DNA of 64,000 nucleotides. It comes from Paenibacillus taichungensis (GTDB taxonomy: Bacteria; Bacillota; Bacilli; Paenibacillales; Paenibacillaceae). A program made the translations under genes and the position numbers. The stretch lies in contig NZ_QEVW01000005.1 in the NCBI RefSeq assembly GCF_003287275.1, positions 682,001 through 746,000 of the forward strand. The letters run 5' to 3'. The notes under the pieces are model-generated. The model was not told where the DNA came from. It saw only the letters and a program-made list of their open reading frames with translations, and did no database searches. Below, in pieces: positions 34,362-42,666 of this stretch; within the stretch, counting starts at the first letter, position 1, and the number at the start of each line of letters is the position of its first letter.

Positions 34362-34835
34362 TCAGTTCAGTTCAACTTTTTTCTCTTGTGGGTAAGGATC
34401 TGGATCTGGGAAAATGACCCCTTTTTTCAAAATCAAATTGGCATACTGCGCACGTTCACCGGTTGCAACAATGACATAGGCGCGAGAAGCTCTCTCATAA
34501 AACGCGAAACGCTCTTCATGATCAAAGGCATCCGTGATGCCCTCATGATCATGAATCAACCTGCGATAGTCTTCCCAGATGATGGGCACCACCTGATCCC
34601 CCTTGACGACCTGCATAACGGCTGCCGGCCGCTCAGCGTAGGTATCTAGTGGATACAAACTTAAAATGGCATCCAGTAACTCCACTGTACCCAGCGCATC
34701 ACAGCGAATCAGCCGCTGGGCATGACTAGCTGCTGGGAAGTTGCCATCAGCCAGTACCAGCTCGTCTCCATGGCCCATTTCAGACATGATCTTCAGCAGT
34801 TCCGGAGGTATTATTGCGGGAATGTTCTTCAGCAT
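34362..34835 (-). CDS. fucU: L-fucose mutarotase (RbsD/FucU family)
   Basis: 157 residues. Converts alpha- and beta-anomers of fucose or related sugars. The N-terminus (MLKNIPAIIPPELLKIMSEMGHGDELVLADGNFPA) carries the conserved His and Asp of FucU, and GERAQYANLILKKGVI closes the family pattern. Length is slightly above the usual 140 because of an acidic, proline-rich tail. No other fucose gene is nearby, so it stands alone here; it may serve fucose, ribose or another sugar. Confidence 0.88.
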   Translation of the reverse strand: MLKNIPAIIPPELLKIMSEMGHGDELVLADGNFPAASHAQRLIRCDALGTVELLDAILSLYPLDTYAERPAAVMQVVKGDQVVPIIWEDYRRLIHDHEGITDAFDHEERFAFYERASRAYVIVATGERAQYANLILKKGVIFPDPDPYPQEKKVELN

Positions 34836-35048
34836 ACTCAGCTCTCCTCAGTCAGCTCCAGAATTGCTGGAGCAGATTCGTCTTCGTAACCTCACCATCA
34901 TGTAGCCCAATTACCGCGATAGAGCGGCACTTCTATTTTATCAGTAATTTCCAACGTTTGCATATTTCAATGTTCGCATAATGATTAGTCCATTGTAAAT
35001 TCATATATGAAAAGATCTTATCATGGCGATGATATTCATAAATACGCT

Positions 35049-35088
35049 TTGACAAAATTAATTGTTTAGCATATAGTTGTTATAACAA
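35049..35088 (+). promoter_or_regulatory. Sigma-A promoter with MarR-type palindrome
   Basis: TTGACA (35049-35054), 17-base spacer, TATAGT (35072-35077). A perfect 12-bp palindrome TTGTTATAACAA (35077-35088) begins at the -10 and covers the likely start point, an ideal autorepression site for the MarR protein encoded at 35133. Confidence 0.75.
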
Positions 35089-35132
35089 GTAAATGAATTG
35101 AGGCTATTTTACTTAAAGAAAGAGAGGATTAT

Positions 35133-35561
35133 ATGGGGAACGACTATTCGCTCGATCAATCCATTGGATTCATGCTGGGCATGACACATCGCAAAGCGTC
35201 AGCTTTACTAGCCATACGTTTCAAACCCTATGATATTACAACAGAGCAATTCTCAGTTCTGTTCAACATCGGTAGAGGTGAAGGCGTGAATCAGAAAGAA
35301 GTCGCCACTCGCGTCTACAAGGATCAGCCCACAACTGCCCGCATTATTGATCTGTTGGAAAAGAAAGGCTGGGTCGATCGACGGACCAGCGAACAGGATC
35401 GCAGAGCCTACTTGCTCTACTTGACCGAAGAAGGAAAAAAATTGCTTGATCAGCTTGTTCCGCTCGAAAGAGAAATGAATAAAAATCTGATTGAAGGTAT
35501 CCCCGAAGACCAGATGGAAGCATTTAGACATACTCTTTCCCTCATGAACAGCAACTTGTAA
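35133..35561 (+). CDS. MarR-family transcriptional regulator
   Basis: 142 residues. Recognition helix region VYKDQPTTARIIDLLEKKGWV and wing SEQDRRAYLLYLTEEGKK. Contains no Cys, so it probably binds a small ligand rather than sensing oxidants. Encoded 31 bases before an MFS exporter on the same strand, with an autoregulatory palindrome in its promoter; the pair most likely forms a drug- or metabolite-responsive efflux unit. Confidence 0.9.
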   Translation: MGNDYSLDQSIGFMLGMTHRKASALLAIRFKPYDITTEQFSVLFNIGRGEGVNQKEVATRVYKDQPTTARIIDLLEKKGWVDRRTSEQDRRAYLLYLTEEGKKLLDQLVPLEREMNKNLIEGIPEDQMEAFRHTLSLMNSNL

Positions 35562-35592
35562 CGAACTTTACACCAGGGGGAATGAACAAAAA

Positions 35593-36915
35593 ATGAAATC
35601 ACAATCAGCACAAGTCAAACTATGGACTACCGATTTTATCCTGCTCATGTTATGTAACTTTCTACTCTTTCTGCAACTCCACATGATTGTATCCCCACTT
35701 CCTTCTTATGTGCAGGACCGTTTTCACGCCAATGCCTTTGAAGTCAGCCTCTTTACCTGTCTTTTTGCCCTTAGCGCCATTGCTGCTCGGCTCTATTCAG
35801 CCAAAGCATTGGAGAAGGGTCTTCGTAATGCCATGATCTATATTGGCCTGACGGTTGCCTTACTCGCAACACTCGGATATTACTTTGCTGCTGGGATTGC
35901 TGTTCTTTTATTGCTGCGCATGGTGTTCGGTATCGGATTCGGTATGAGTAGCACGGCTTTCCCAACAATGGCATCGGATATTGTGCCCGTGAAACGAATG
36001 GGTGAAGGCATGGGCTATTTCGGCCTTTCCACAAGTCTCGCCATGTCCATGGGTCCCATTATTGGGGTCACCGTGCTTCAGGGTGCCGGTTTCGTGACAC
36101 TCATGTTGTGTACGGCAGGTGTTATTGCAGTCATCTATCCGCTCAGCTATTCACTAACACGCAAGAAAGCTCGCAGGGTCAATGATGAGGTGGTACCCAC
36201 TCCATCAGTTGGAACAGCTGCGATATCAGGCACCAAAGTAAAGACGCCTTTCAATCGAAAACTGATTCTGCCAAGTATACTGAATTGTTTGCTATCCATC
36301 ACGTATGGCGGACTGGTGGGATTCATCGTTTTGTACGGAAAAGAAGCCAACCTGGCTAATCCTGCACTGTTCTTCTTGTTTAATGCTCTCGCTGTACTGC
36401 TGGTCAGACCGTTTGCAGGACGGATTTATGACAGTAAAGGTCCCAAAGCATTACTGATTCCCGGAGCGATATTCATCGCTGCTGGACTGATCACGCTCTC
36501 ATACGCCTCGTCGATGTCCATCTTGTTTGTGGCTGCATTTTTATATGGAATCGGATATGGTTCGATACAGTCTTCCATGCAGACCTGGATGATTCAGATT
36601 GTCTCCCCTTCACAGCGCGGTATGGCTAACGGCATGTTTCTGAATACGCTGGATCTGGGGATCGCTCTGGGAGCACTTTTGCTGGGCGCTATTGCTTCCA
36701 TAACCAGTTATACCGATATGTACCGTTATTCCATTGTGTTCATGATTCTATTTCTCCTGATATACCTGATTCAAGGGAAACGAAATGGTGGTTTTGCGGT
36801 ACCTGTGCATCCGTTATTGACTCATACACATATCGCTGCGCAGGATTCCGATAGACATGATCATTCTGAGACTGCGACCGAAGAGAACACAACTGCTCAG
36901 CAAAAAGATCGTTGA
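35593..36915 (+). CDS. MFS transporter (DHA1-type efflux)
   Basis: 440 residues with 12 predicted membrane helices and a His/Asp-rich cytoplasmic tail (THTHIAAQDSDRHDHSE). Motif-C-like region GMSSTAFPTMASDIVPVKRMGEGMGYFG supports a drug:proton antiporter type. It is the second gene behind marR and is closed by a strong terminator. The His-rich tail might bind metal ions; that is speculative. Substrate unknown. Confidence 0.88.
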   Translation: MKSQSAQVKLWTTDFILLMLCNFLLFLQLHMIVSPLPSYVQDRFHANAFEVSLFTCLFALSAIAARLYSAKALEKGLRNAMIYIGLTVALLATLGYYFAAGIAVLLLLRMVFGIGFGMSSTAFPTMASDIVPVKRMGEGMGYFGLSTSLAMSMGPIIGVTVLQGAGFVTLMLCTAGVIAVIYPLSYSLTRKKARRVNDEVVPTPSVGTAAISGTKVKTPFNRKLILPSILNCLLSITYGGLVGFIVLYGKEANLANPALFFLFNALAVLLVRPFAGRIYDSKGPKALLIPGAIFIAAGLITLSYASSMSILFVAAFLYGIGYGSIQSSMQTWMIQIVSPSQRGMANGMFLNTLDLGIALGALLLGAIASITSYTDMYRYSIVFMILFLLIYLIQGKRNGGFAVPVHPLLTHTHIAAQDSDRHDHSETATEENTTAQQKDR

Positions 36916-36945
36916 TGCAACTACGCTGCTGTACTTCAATTCAAT

Positions 36946-37002
36946 AAAAACGCGTTTACTCTGTCAGGGAAAATATATCCCTCAGAGTAAACGCGTTTTT
37001 TT
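36946..37002. terminator. Bidirectional terminator between two MFS genes
   Basis: AAAAACGCGTTTACTCTG (36946-36963) pairs with CAGAGTAAACGCGTTTTT (36983-37000), an 18-bp perfect stem with an inner AGGGA/TCCCT pair, followed by a T-run. It lies between convergent genes. Confidence 0.9.
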
Positions 37003-37018
37003 ATAATCTTAAAATAAA

Positions 37019-38320
37019 TCAGAATGGACTTTTCTTCCGTCTCCCTGGCAGATAACCACTAGGCTGTTTTACTTCATCATACTCACGTTCACGATGATTT
37101 TGACCACTACCTGATGTGGGCTGGTCCCCCTTGTCTGGCTTGACTGCCAATAACGTGAGCAATCCTCCCACCGCTCCGGAAGCGGCGAGAATGCCAAATA
37201 AAAGGAAATGGTGGGAAGAGATTAACAATGACACGACAGGAGGGCCAAGAGACACGCCGATAAAACGCATGCTGCTGAATAACGCCGTGATGGTGCCCCG
37301 TTGTTCCTTGTCCACCCCTTCAGTAACCATAGCATCCAGACATGGCAGTGTAGCCCCTATTCCTGCCCCGCCAAGGGTGAACAAACCGACGACTACATAG
37401 ATGTTGTCAAAAAGTCCGATTATACCGAGAGATACCGTAAGAACAGCAAGTCCGATAAACCCCAGCCATTTCATGCGTGTCTTGTTCTTTCCTATCCATT
37501 TTCCAGCAAAAAAAGACGCCAGACATAAAGCAGCCAGTGGTATGGCAAGCACAAGTCCTTTAAGTACCCCTTTTAATTTGAACTCTGATTCCAATGTCTC
37601 CGACAGATAAAAGAGCACGCCAAAGAGAACAAACATACAAATACCACCGATCGCAAAAATCGCATATAACCAGCGGCCCTTTTCTTTTAGCACACTGCGG
37701 ATGGAAGCCACAAATTCGGGAAAGCTCTTTGGTTCTTCCTTCCTCTTTGGTGTTTTCACCAAGAAAATAACCAGAACCAATGAAAGCACACAGAGTACCG
37801 GAATAGCCATAAAAGGTAAATACCAAATCCACACAGCCAGAGCTGCACCCATTATCGGACTTAGTACCTTGCCAAAGGTGTTCGAGGTTTCAATAATGCC
37901 AAGGCTTTTACTCACCTCGTTCTCATCATCAAACATGTCACCAACCAATGGTATGACAATTGGGAAAGCCCCAGCTGCTCCTATCCCTTGCAAAAGTCTG
38001 CCACCAAGAATGGCCCAGTATGCCGCATTTCCATTCAGCATCCAGGCTGCTCCACCTGCTACCGCGCCTCCTACAGCTGCAATGATGAGACTGGGAATAA
38101 TGACGGCTTTTCTGCCGAAACGATCCGACAGATATCCCGCAAGTGGAATGAGCAGGATTGCGACGACCGCATAAACCGTAATTAACATGCTGACTTTAAA
38201 TGAGGACACTTTCAATTCACGCTCAATTTGCGGTAGGATGGGAATCAGCATGGAGTTGCCCAGCGTCATTATTACCGGAATGGAAGCAAGTGCGACGAGG
38301 TCCCACTTTTTATCGTTCAT
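37019..38320 (-). CDS. MFS transporter (DHA1-type multidrug efflux)
   Basis: 433 residues, 12 membrane helices. Motif A GYLSDRFGRKAVI after helix 2 and motif C-like GAAGAFPIVIPLVGDMF are clear, as in Bmr/TetA-type exporters. A hydrophilic, charged C-terminal tail of about 35 residues follows the last helix. No adjacent regulator on this strand; the upstream gap to the GH3 gene is short and holds that gene's terminator. Confidence 0.9.
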   Translation of the reverse strand: MNDKKWDLVALASIPVIMTLGNSMLIPILPQIERELKVSSFKVSMLITVYAVVAILLIPLAGYLSDRFGRKAVIIPSLIIAAVGGAVAGGAAWMLNGNAAYWAILGGRLLQGIGAAGAFPIVIPLVGDMFDDENEVSKSLGIIETSNTFGKVLSPIMGAALAVWIWYLPFMAIPVLCVLSLVLVIFLVKTPKRKEEPKSFPEFVASIRSVLKEKGRWLYAIFAIGGICMFVLFGVLFYLSETLESEFKLKGVLKGLVLAIPLAALCLASFFAGKWIGKNKTRMKWLGFIGLAVLTVSLGIIGLFDNIYVVVGLFTLGGAGIGATLPCLDAMVTEGVDKEQRGTITALFSSMRFIGVSLGPPVVSLLISSHHFLLFGILAASGAVGGLLTLLAVKPDKGDQPTSGSGQNHREREYDEVKQPSGYLPGRRKKSPF

Positions 38321-38424
38321 GCCTCAACCACCTTTACAGAATCAGAAAACAACAACGTTATTGTGGGTTGTTCTGCAGTTGAATATACGGCTTATGTAAA
38401 AAAGGTCACTTGGGATGACAGCGC

Positions 38425-38464
38425 AAAAAGACTGTCGCACTAAATTCAGTGTCGGGACAGCCTT
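38425..38464 (-). terminator. Terminator behind the GH3 gene
   Basis: On the minus strand AAGGCTGTC pairs with GACAGTCTT (arms 38464-38456 and 38437-38429) with an inner CACT/AGTG helix, followed by a T-run. It lies 35 bases past the GH3 stop. Confidence 0.75.
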
Positions 38465-38498
38465 TTCACTATCATTATGAAGATCAACTAATCAACAT

Positions 38499-41411
38499 TT
38501 ATTTCAGTACAAATTGCTGAAGAGCTGCACCGCCCTTGAAAACGATACAGAGCTGTTCGATCTCACGCTCTGCCTTCAGGGAACAGCGAACTGTGCTCCA
38601 CTGAAGATTTTTTCCGTTGACTGTTCCAGCGGAACCGGGAATGACACAAGTGCCGAGCAGCGGACCTTCTGGACCTTCAGCTCGAATCTCCAATTCGCCA
38701 CTTACTCCGAAGGCTGACACCCGACCCTCAAACCCACTAACTTGCCGGAAAGCATTGTCGTGGAATGAAATCCAGGAAGAACGACCTTCACGATACAGCG
38801 GTTCACCTGGAACAATGGCACGGACAGCTGAACGACCTTCCCGACACTCATCCAACAGAACGCCTGCATACGCATCGTAATTTTCCGCAAACGTAGGCAA
38901 GTTCAGCGCGCGTGCAGGAATGGTTTCACCCTCGATGTGAATTTCTTCGGTCTGGCGAATATCTGCTGAGGAACGTCCAGCCATGATCGACCAGGTGGCG
39001 GTTTCAAGACAATATTTGTTTCGAGTGACATCCCAGAAGGTAAGATTCTGAACAGGAATTTCGAAAGAAAGATTTTCCACGGCGCCTGAAGCAAGATGAA
39101 TCCGCCGGAAGCCGATCAATTGACGTTGTGGTCGCTTCACCCGTGAAGTTTGAGCGTGCCCATACAGCTGCACCACTTCATCACTGGCACGTTTCCCTTT
39201 GTTCTCGACCTGTACATTAATGTTCAGCACATCATCACCAGAAGATCCCAGTGCCCGCTCTACTCGAATCGACTTATACTCAAATTCGGAATAGGTCAAT
39301 CCATGACCAAAGGGATACAGGACTGGACCTTCATGATACATATAGGTAGTACCGTTATGAATAACGTCATAATCCATAATGTCAGGAAGCTGCGATTCAT
39401 CCTCATACCATGTCATGTTCAGTCTACCAGCAGGAGCATAATTTCCGAGCAGAACATCTGCAACTGCATTCCCCAATTCCTGGCCTGCATGTGTGAGGTA
39501 TACGATTGCTGGAGCCACGTCTTTTAACTCTTGCAGTGCAAATGGATAACTTCCCACAATGACAACGACCGTATTGGGATTCACTTGGCAGACTTCTCTT
39601 ACCAATCGGGCCTGCTCAGGCGGAAGCTGCAGGCTTGGGCGATCAATTTCCTCTTTACCGTTAATATAGGGACTGTTACCGACAACAACGACAGAAACGT
39701 CACTATTCTGTGCAGCTTTTTTTGCCTGTTCTATTCCGTCAGCAACAATGTCCAGCTTGAACACAGCAGGTTGCTGTTTCCCTTCTACGACATCCGGATT
39801 ACCAGATGAGTTCAACTCTTCTTGTGTTTGTTCCGTCGATGGGGACAGCACCAGTTGCCCCTGATGTTCATTCAGGCTGAGGGGCAAACCGTTCCATGTA
39901 CGCAACGCGCTGCTTCCATCCGCTTGTGAATCAATCTGTACCACTTCCTTGACGAACCAGCCACCAATCTCCGGCGCAATTGCCTGATAGATGCCCTGTT
40001 CAGTTAACGAAACATAGCGATTGTTTTTCACACTGCGAAGCGTGTGACTTCCCCAGCCCCAGTCCTGATGGATGAACTCAGCAGCCTCTGCACTGCCTTC
40101 CGGCACGGCAACAAGCTTTCCCTCCGCACCAAGCGTGATTACCTTGCCATCGACTGTCTTTAGACTGATGCGATCATTCCCATCTGTAAAAGATACTTCC
40201 GCACCGCCAAGCTGCTTACGCAGTCCTTCCAAAGCGGTAACACGATAAGGCAGTGTGCCACTGTACCAATCGGTATAGACTACATCCGCAAGGGGACCGA
40301 TTACGCTAACCTTCTGCAATCTTTCCGATTGGAGAGGAAGCAGTCCGTCATTTTTGAGTAATACGATAGACTCCGCTGCTGCTCTGTAACTTAATTTGGC
40401 ATGTTCAGGCGCACACAATACAGATTCCGATATCGAAGCATACGGGTTAAGTCCCGTCTGATCCAGTTGTCCAAGCCGCATCCGCACGCCAAATATATTT
40501 CGAATGGCCCGGTCAAGATCCTCGACCTCCAGCAATTTTCGCTCAAGCGCCTCTTCCAAGGCAGACACGACTAAGTCAACCTCGTCTGTCAGGCAGTCCA
40601 CACCTGCTTTTAATGCTCCTGCTGCCGATTCCGCATGCGTGGCATGGTAACCGTGATAATTGACCGTCTGGGACAAATCTCCCCCGTCACACACAATAAA
40701 TCCAGGCATGGCCCACTCACCCTTGACCACATCATTCACATAAGGGCTTTCAATGGCGGGTGTACCGTTGATCGAATTGTAGGCTGTCATCATGGACAAG
40801 GCCCCACCATCTACGAAAGACGTCTCGAATGCTTTTAAATAATATTCACGCAAGTTACGCGGATCAATGCTGGAGGAACAATTCAACCGATCCTTCTCAT
40901 TATTATTGGCAAAAAAGTGCTTCAGCGTCGCTACCATTTTAAGATAGAAAGAGTGGTTTCCCTGCATCCCCTTCACAAGAGCTGCTGACATTTCACCTGT
41001 CAGTACAGGGTCCTCACCATAGCCCTCTTCCGTTCTGCCCCAACGCGGATCCCGTTCCAGATCGACAGTTGGCGCCCATAAGGTCAAGCCGTGACGCTCG
41101 GGAGCACGATGGTGGTATGCTCTGGCCTCATCTCCAATGACGGAACCGATTTCACGCATGAGCTTGATATTCCAGGTGCTCGACAGACCAAGCGGCTGCG
41201 GGAAAACGGTAGCCTCACCTATCCATGCAACCCCGTGAGCTGCTTCGCCTCCCACATTATAGCCAGGTATTCCCAATCGGGGTACTGCTGCTTCGCGTGT
41301 AGGAATTAAGCGGATCTTCTCCTCCGTTGTCAGACGCGCAATCAAGTCATCTAATCGTTCTTCCAATGGCAATGTTGCGTCCCACATCGGATATTGAATA
41401 TACTCTTTCAT
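38499..41411 (-). CDS. Multidomain GH3 glycosidase (beta-xylosidase/beta-glucosidase type)
   Basis: 970 residues without signal peptide, so probably cytoplasmic. Order: GH3 N-terminal barrel (about 20-325) with nucleophile Asp242 in FIVCDGGDLS; start of the GH3 C-domain; an inserted beta-trefoil of fascin type (about 405-555; KTVDGKVITLGAEGKLVAV, NNRYVSLTEQG, IGGWFVKEV); the rest of the C-domain with GKEEIDRPSLQLP (likely acid/base Glu587 or 588); an Fn3-like domain (about 720-810); and a C-terminal CBM6-like sandwich (about 855-970, ending LCIVFKGGAALQQFVLK). Substrate could be xylo-, gluco- or arabino-oligosaccharide. It is translated behind a phosphotransferase gene (15-base gap, AGGAGG between). 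Confidence 0.88.
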   Translation of the reverse strand: MKEYIQYPMWDATLPLEERLDDLIARLTTEEKIRLIPTREAAVPRLGIPGYNVGGEAAHGVAWIGEATVFPQPLGLSSTWNIKLMREIGSVIGDEARAYHHRAPERHGLTLWAPTVDLERDPRWGRTEEGYGEDPVLTGEMSAALVKGMQGNHSFYLKMVATLKHFFANNNEKDRLNCSSSIDPRNLREYYLKAFETSFVDGGALSMMTAYNSINGTPAIESPYVNDVVKGEWAMPGFIVCDGGDLSQTVNYHGYHATHAESAAGALKAGVDCLTDEVDLVVSALEEALERKLLEVEDLDRAIRNIFGVRMRLGQLDQTGLNPYASISESVLCAPEHAKLSYRAAAESIVLLKNDGLLPLQSERLQKVSVIGPLADVVYTDWYSGTLPYRVTALEGLRKQLGGAEVSFTDGNDRISLKTVDGKVITLGAEGKLVAVPEGSAEAAEFIHQDWGWGSHTLRSVKNNRYVSLTEQGIYQAIAPEIGGWFVKEVVQIDSQADGSSALRTWNGLPLSLNEHQGQLVLSPSTEQTQEELNSSGNPDVVEGKQQPAVFKLDIVADGIEQAKKAAQNSDVSVVVVGNSPYINGKEEIDRPSLQLPPEQARLVREVCQVNPNTVVVIVGSYPFALQELKDVAPAIVYLTHAGQELGNAVADVLLGNYAPAGRLNMTWYEDESQLPDIMDYDVIHNGTTYMYHEGPVLYPFGHGLTYSEFEYKSIRVERALGSSGDDVLNINVQVENKGKRASDEVVQLYGHAQTSRVKRPQRQLIGFRRIHLASGAVENLSFEIPVQNLTFWDVTRNKYCLETATWSIMAGRSSADIRQTEEIHIEGETIPARALNLPTFAENYDAYAGVLLDECREGRSAVRAIVPGEPLYREGRSSWISFHDNAFRQVSGFEGRVSAFGVSGELEIRAEGPEGPLLGTCVIPGSAGTVNGKNLQWSTVRCSLKAEREIEQLCIVFKGGAALQQFVLK

Positions 41412-41426
41412 ACTAAACCCTCCTAC

Positions 41427-42443
41427 TTATTCGTTAAGTTTGAGTCCCTTCCATTCTTCCAATAGATCCAGCGTACGCTCGCGATACTTCTGTCCTGCCT
41501 CCGGCCGATCAACCTGATGTTCATGCACATATGCGTTAAAATAAGAGGAAAGTATGCGATAGGCCAAAAGACGTGCCTGTCCCCCATCGGTCATATCTTG
41601 AGGACGGCCATAGCCTTCATGAAAACCAGCTGATGATTCTGTCGATAAAATAGCCTCAAACTGCCTGTCCGCAAACATGGAGCGATCCCCATCAATGATG
41701 GCGGCAATGTTTAGCTGCCCGTTCTCCTCATGGACAAGCACGTTGGCTTCCCAAAGATCGTTATGAACAAGAACCGGAATAGTCACCTGATCAAATAAAT
41801 CCTTATTTGTTACGAACAAATCTGCGATTTCTTCCCCCACACCTGGCATATACCCGGCTTGTGAAGCTTTGAGTGCCGTCTCTTCTGCAAAAGCTTGCAG
41901 CACCTCGGACCAATGATCCGAGCCTTCAATCGTCCCATCGCCTTGCGGCCAGCCAAACGATTCACCCTCAATCTGATGCATGACAGCCGTATAAGCGCCG
42001 AGCTGATGATATAATCGTTCTTTATCTACTTCCGAAATCGATGAATGATCCAGCTGCTTACTGGCGATAAACTCCATAAACATATACGTTCTCGGAATGA
42101 TCAATCCGCTGTCATCACAGACAATAATATTTGGAGCGGGAATGCCTGCTTTACGGTAATATTCATAAACAACAGGTTCCGCAGACATCATCGTACGTTC
42201 AAATGAAAATAACGGATCGCCAGCAGAGCCGAGCGCCATCTCTACCCGTTCTGGAGCCAAACGTAATATCACATCCGCGTACGACGCATGTTCAAGCTGA
42301 ATTCGATACGTTGTATTAAAAAGTCCACCCTGCAACAGTTCAAAACTATTCACAATGGTAGCGGTTCCAAAAGTGTTTTCTACCACCTTATGCAGCATCT
42401 CTGCTGTAATGGTTTGGTGTAAGCCTGAATTCGTTGTACCCAT
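41427..42443 (-). CDS. APH-family phosphotransferase paired with GH3
   Basis: 338 residues. Kinase-like fold: N-lobe GGLFNTTYRIQLEH and VILRLAP, linker MFMEFIASKQL, catalytic loop VHNDLWEANVLV and metal motif IIDGDRSMF. In the catalytic loop Asn replaces the usual Gly-before-Asp (HND for HGD), and DGD replaces the usual DFE; both variants occur in sugar or small-molecule kinases. As it is co-transcribed with GH3 (15 bases apart), an attractive inference is phosphorylation of the sugar released by GH3, but resistance-type or unrelated roles are not excluded. Confidence 0.78.
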   Translation of the reverse strand: MGTTNSGLHQTITAEMLHKVVENTFGTATIVNSFELLQGGLFNTTYRIQLEHASYADVILRLAPERVEMALGSAGDPLFSFERTMMSAEPVVYEYYRKAGIPAPNIIVCDDSGLIIPRTYMFMEFIASKQLDHSSISEVDKERLYHQLGAYTAVMHQIEGESFGWPQGDGTIEGSDHWSEVLQAFAEETALKASQAGYMPGVGEEIADLFVTNKDLFDQVTIPVLVHNDLWEANVLVHEENGQLNIAAIIDGDRSMFADRQFEAILSTESSAGFHEGYGRPQDMTDGGQARLLAYRILSSYFNAYVHEHQVDRPEAGQKYRERTLDLLEEWKGLKLNE

Positions 42444-42618
42444 TTGATAAAATCCCCTAACTTTATCTGTCGCTTTATAAATTGAACTAAAGAATAATTA
42501 CATTTGCCACTTCGATGACAGAACAACCTACGTTCTCATATAAAAGTTTAGTTCGATGTATAAATGATACTACCATTTCTTTTCTATAACCATATCTTCC
42601 AATGGCACGACAGTAGAC

Positions 42619-42654
42619 AAACAGACGGCACCTTGCGGTACCGTCCTTCTGTTT
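42619..42654 (-). terminator. Terminator behind yicI
   Basis: Arms AAACAGACGGCACC (42619-42632) and GGTACCGTCCTTCTGTTT (42637-42654) form a stem with a GCAA-type tetraloop on the minus strand, just after the GH31 stop. Confidence 0.75.
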
Positions 42655-42666
42655 ATCCAATAAACA

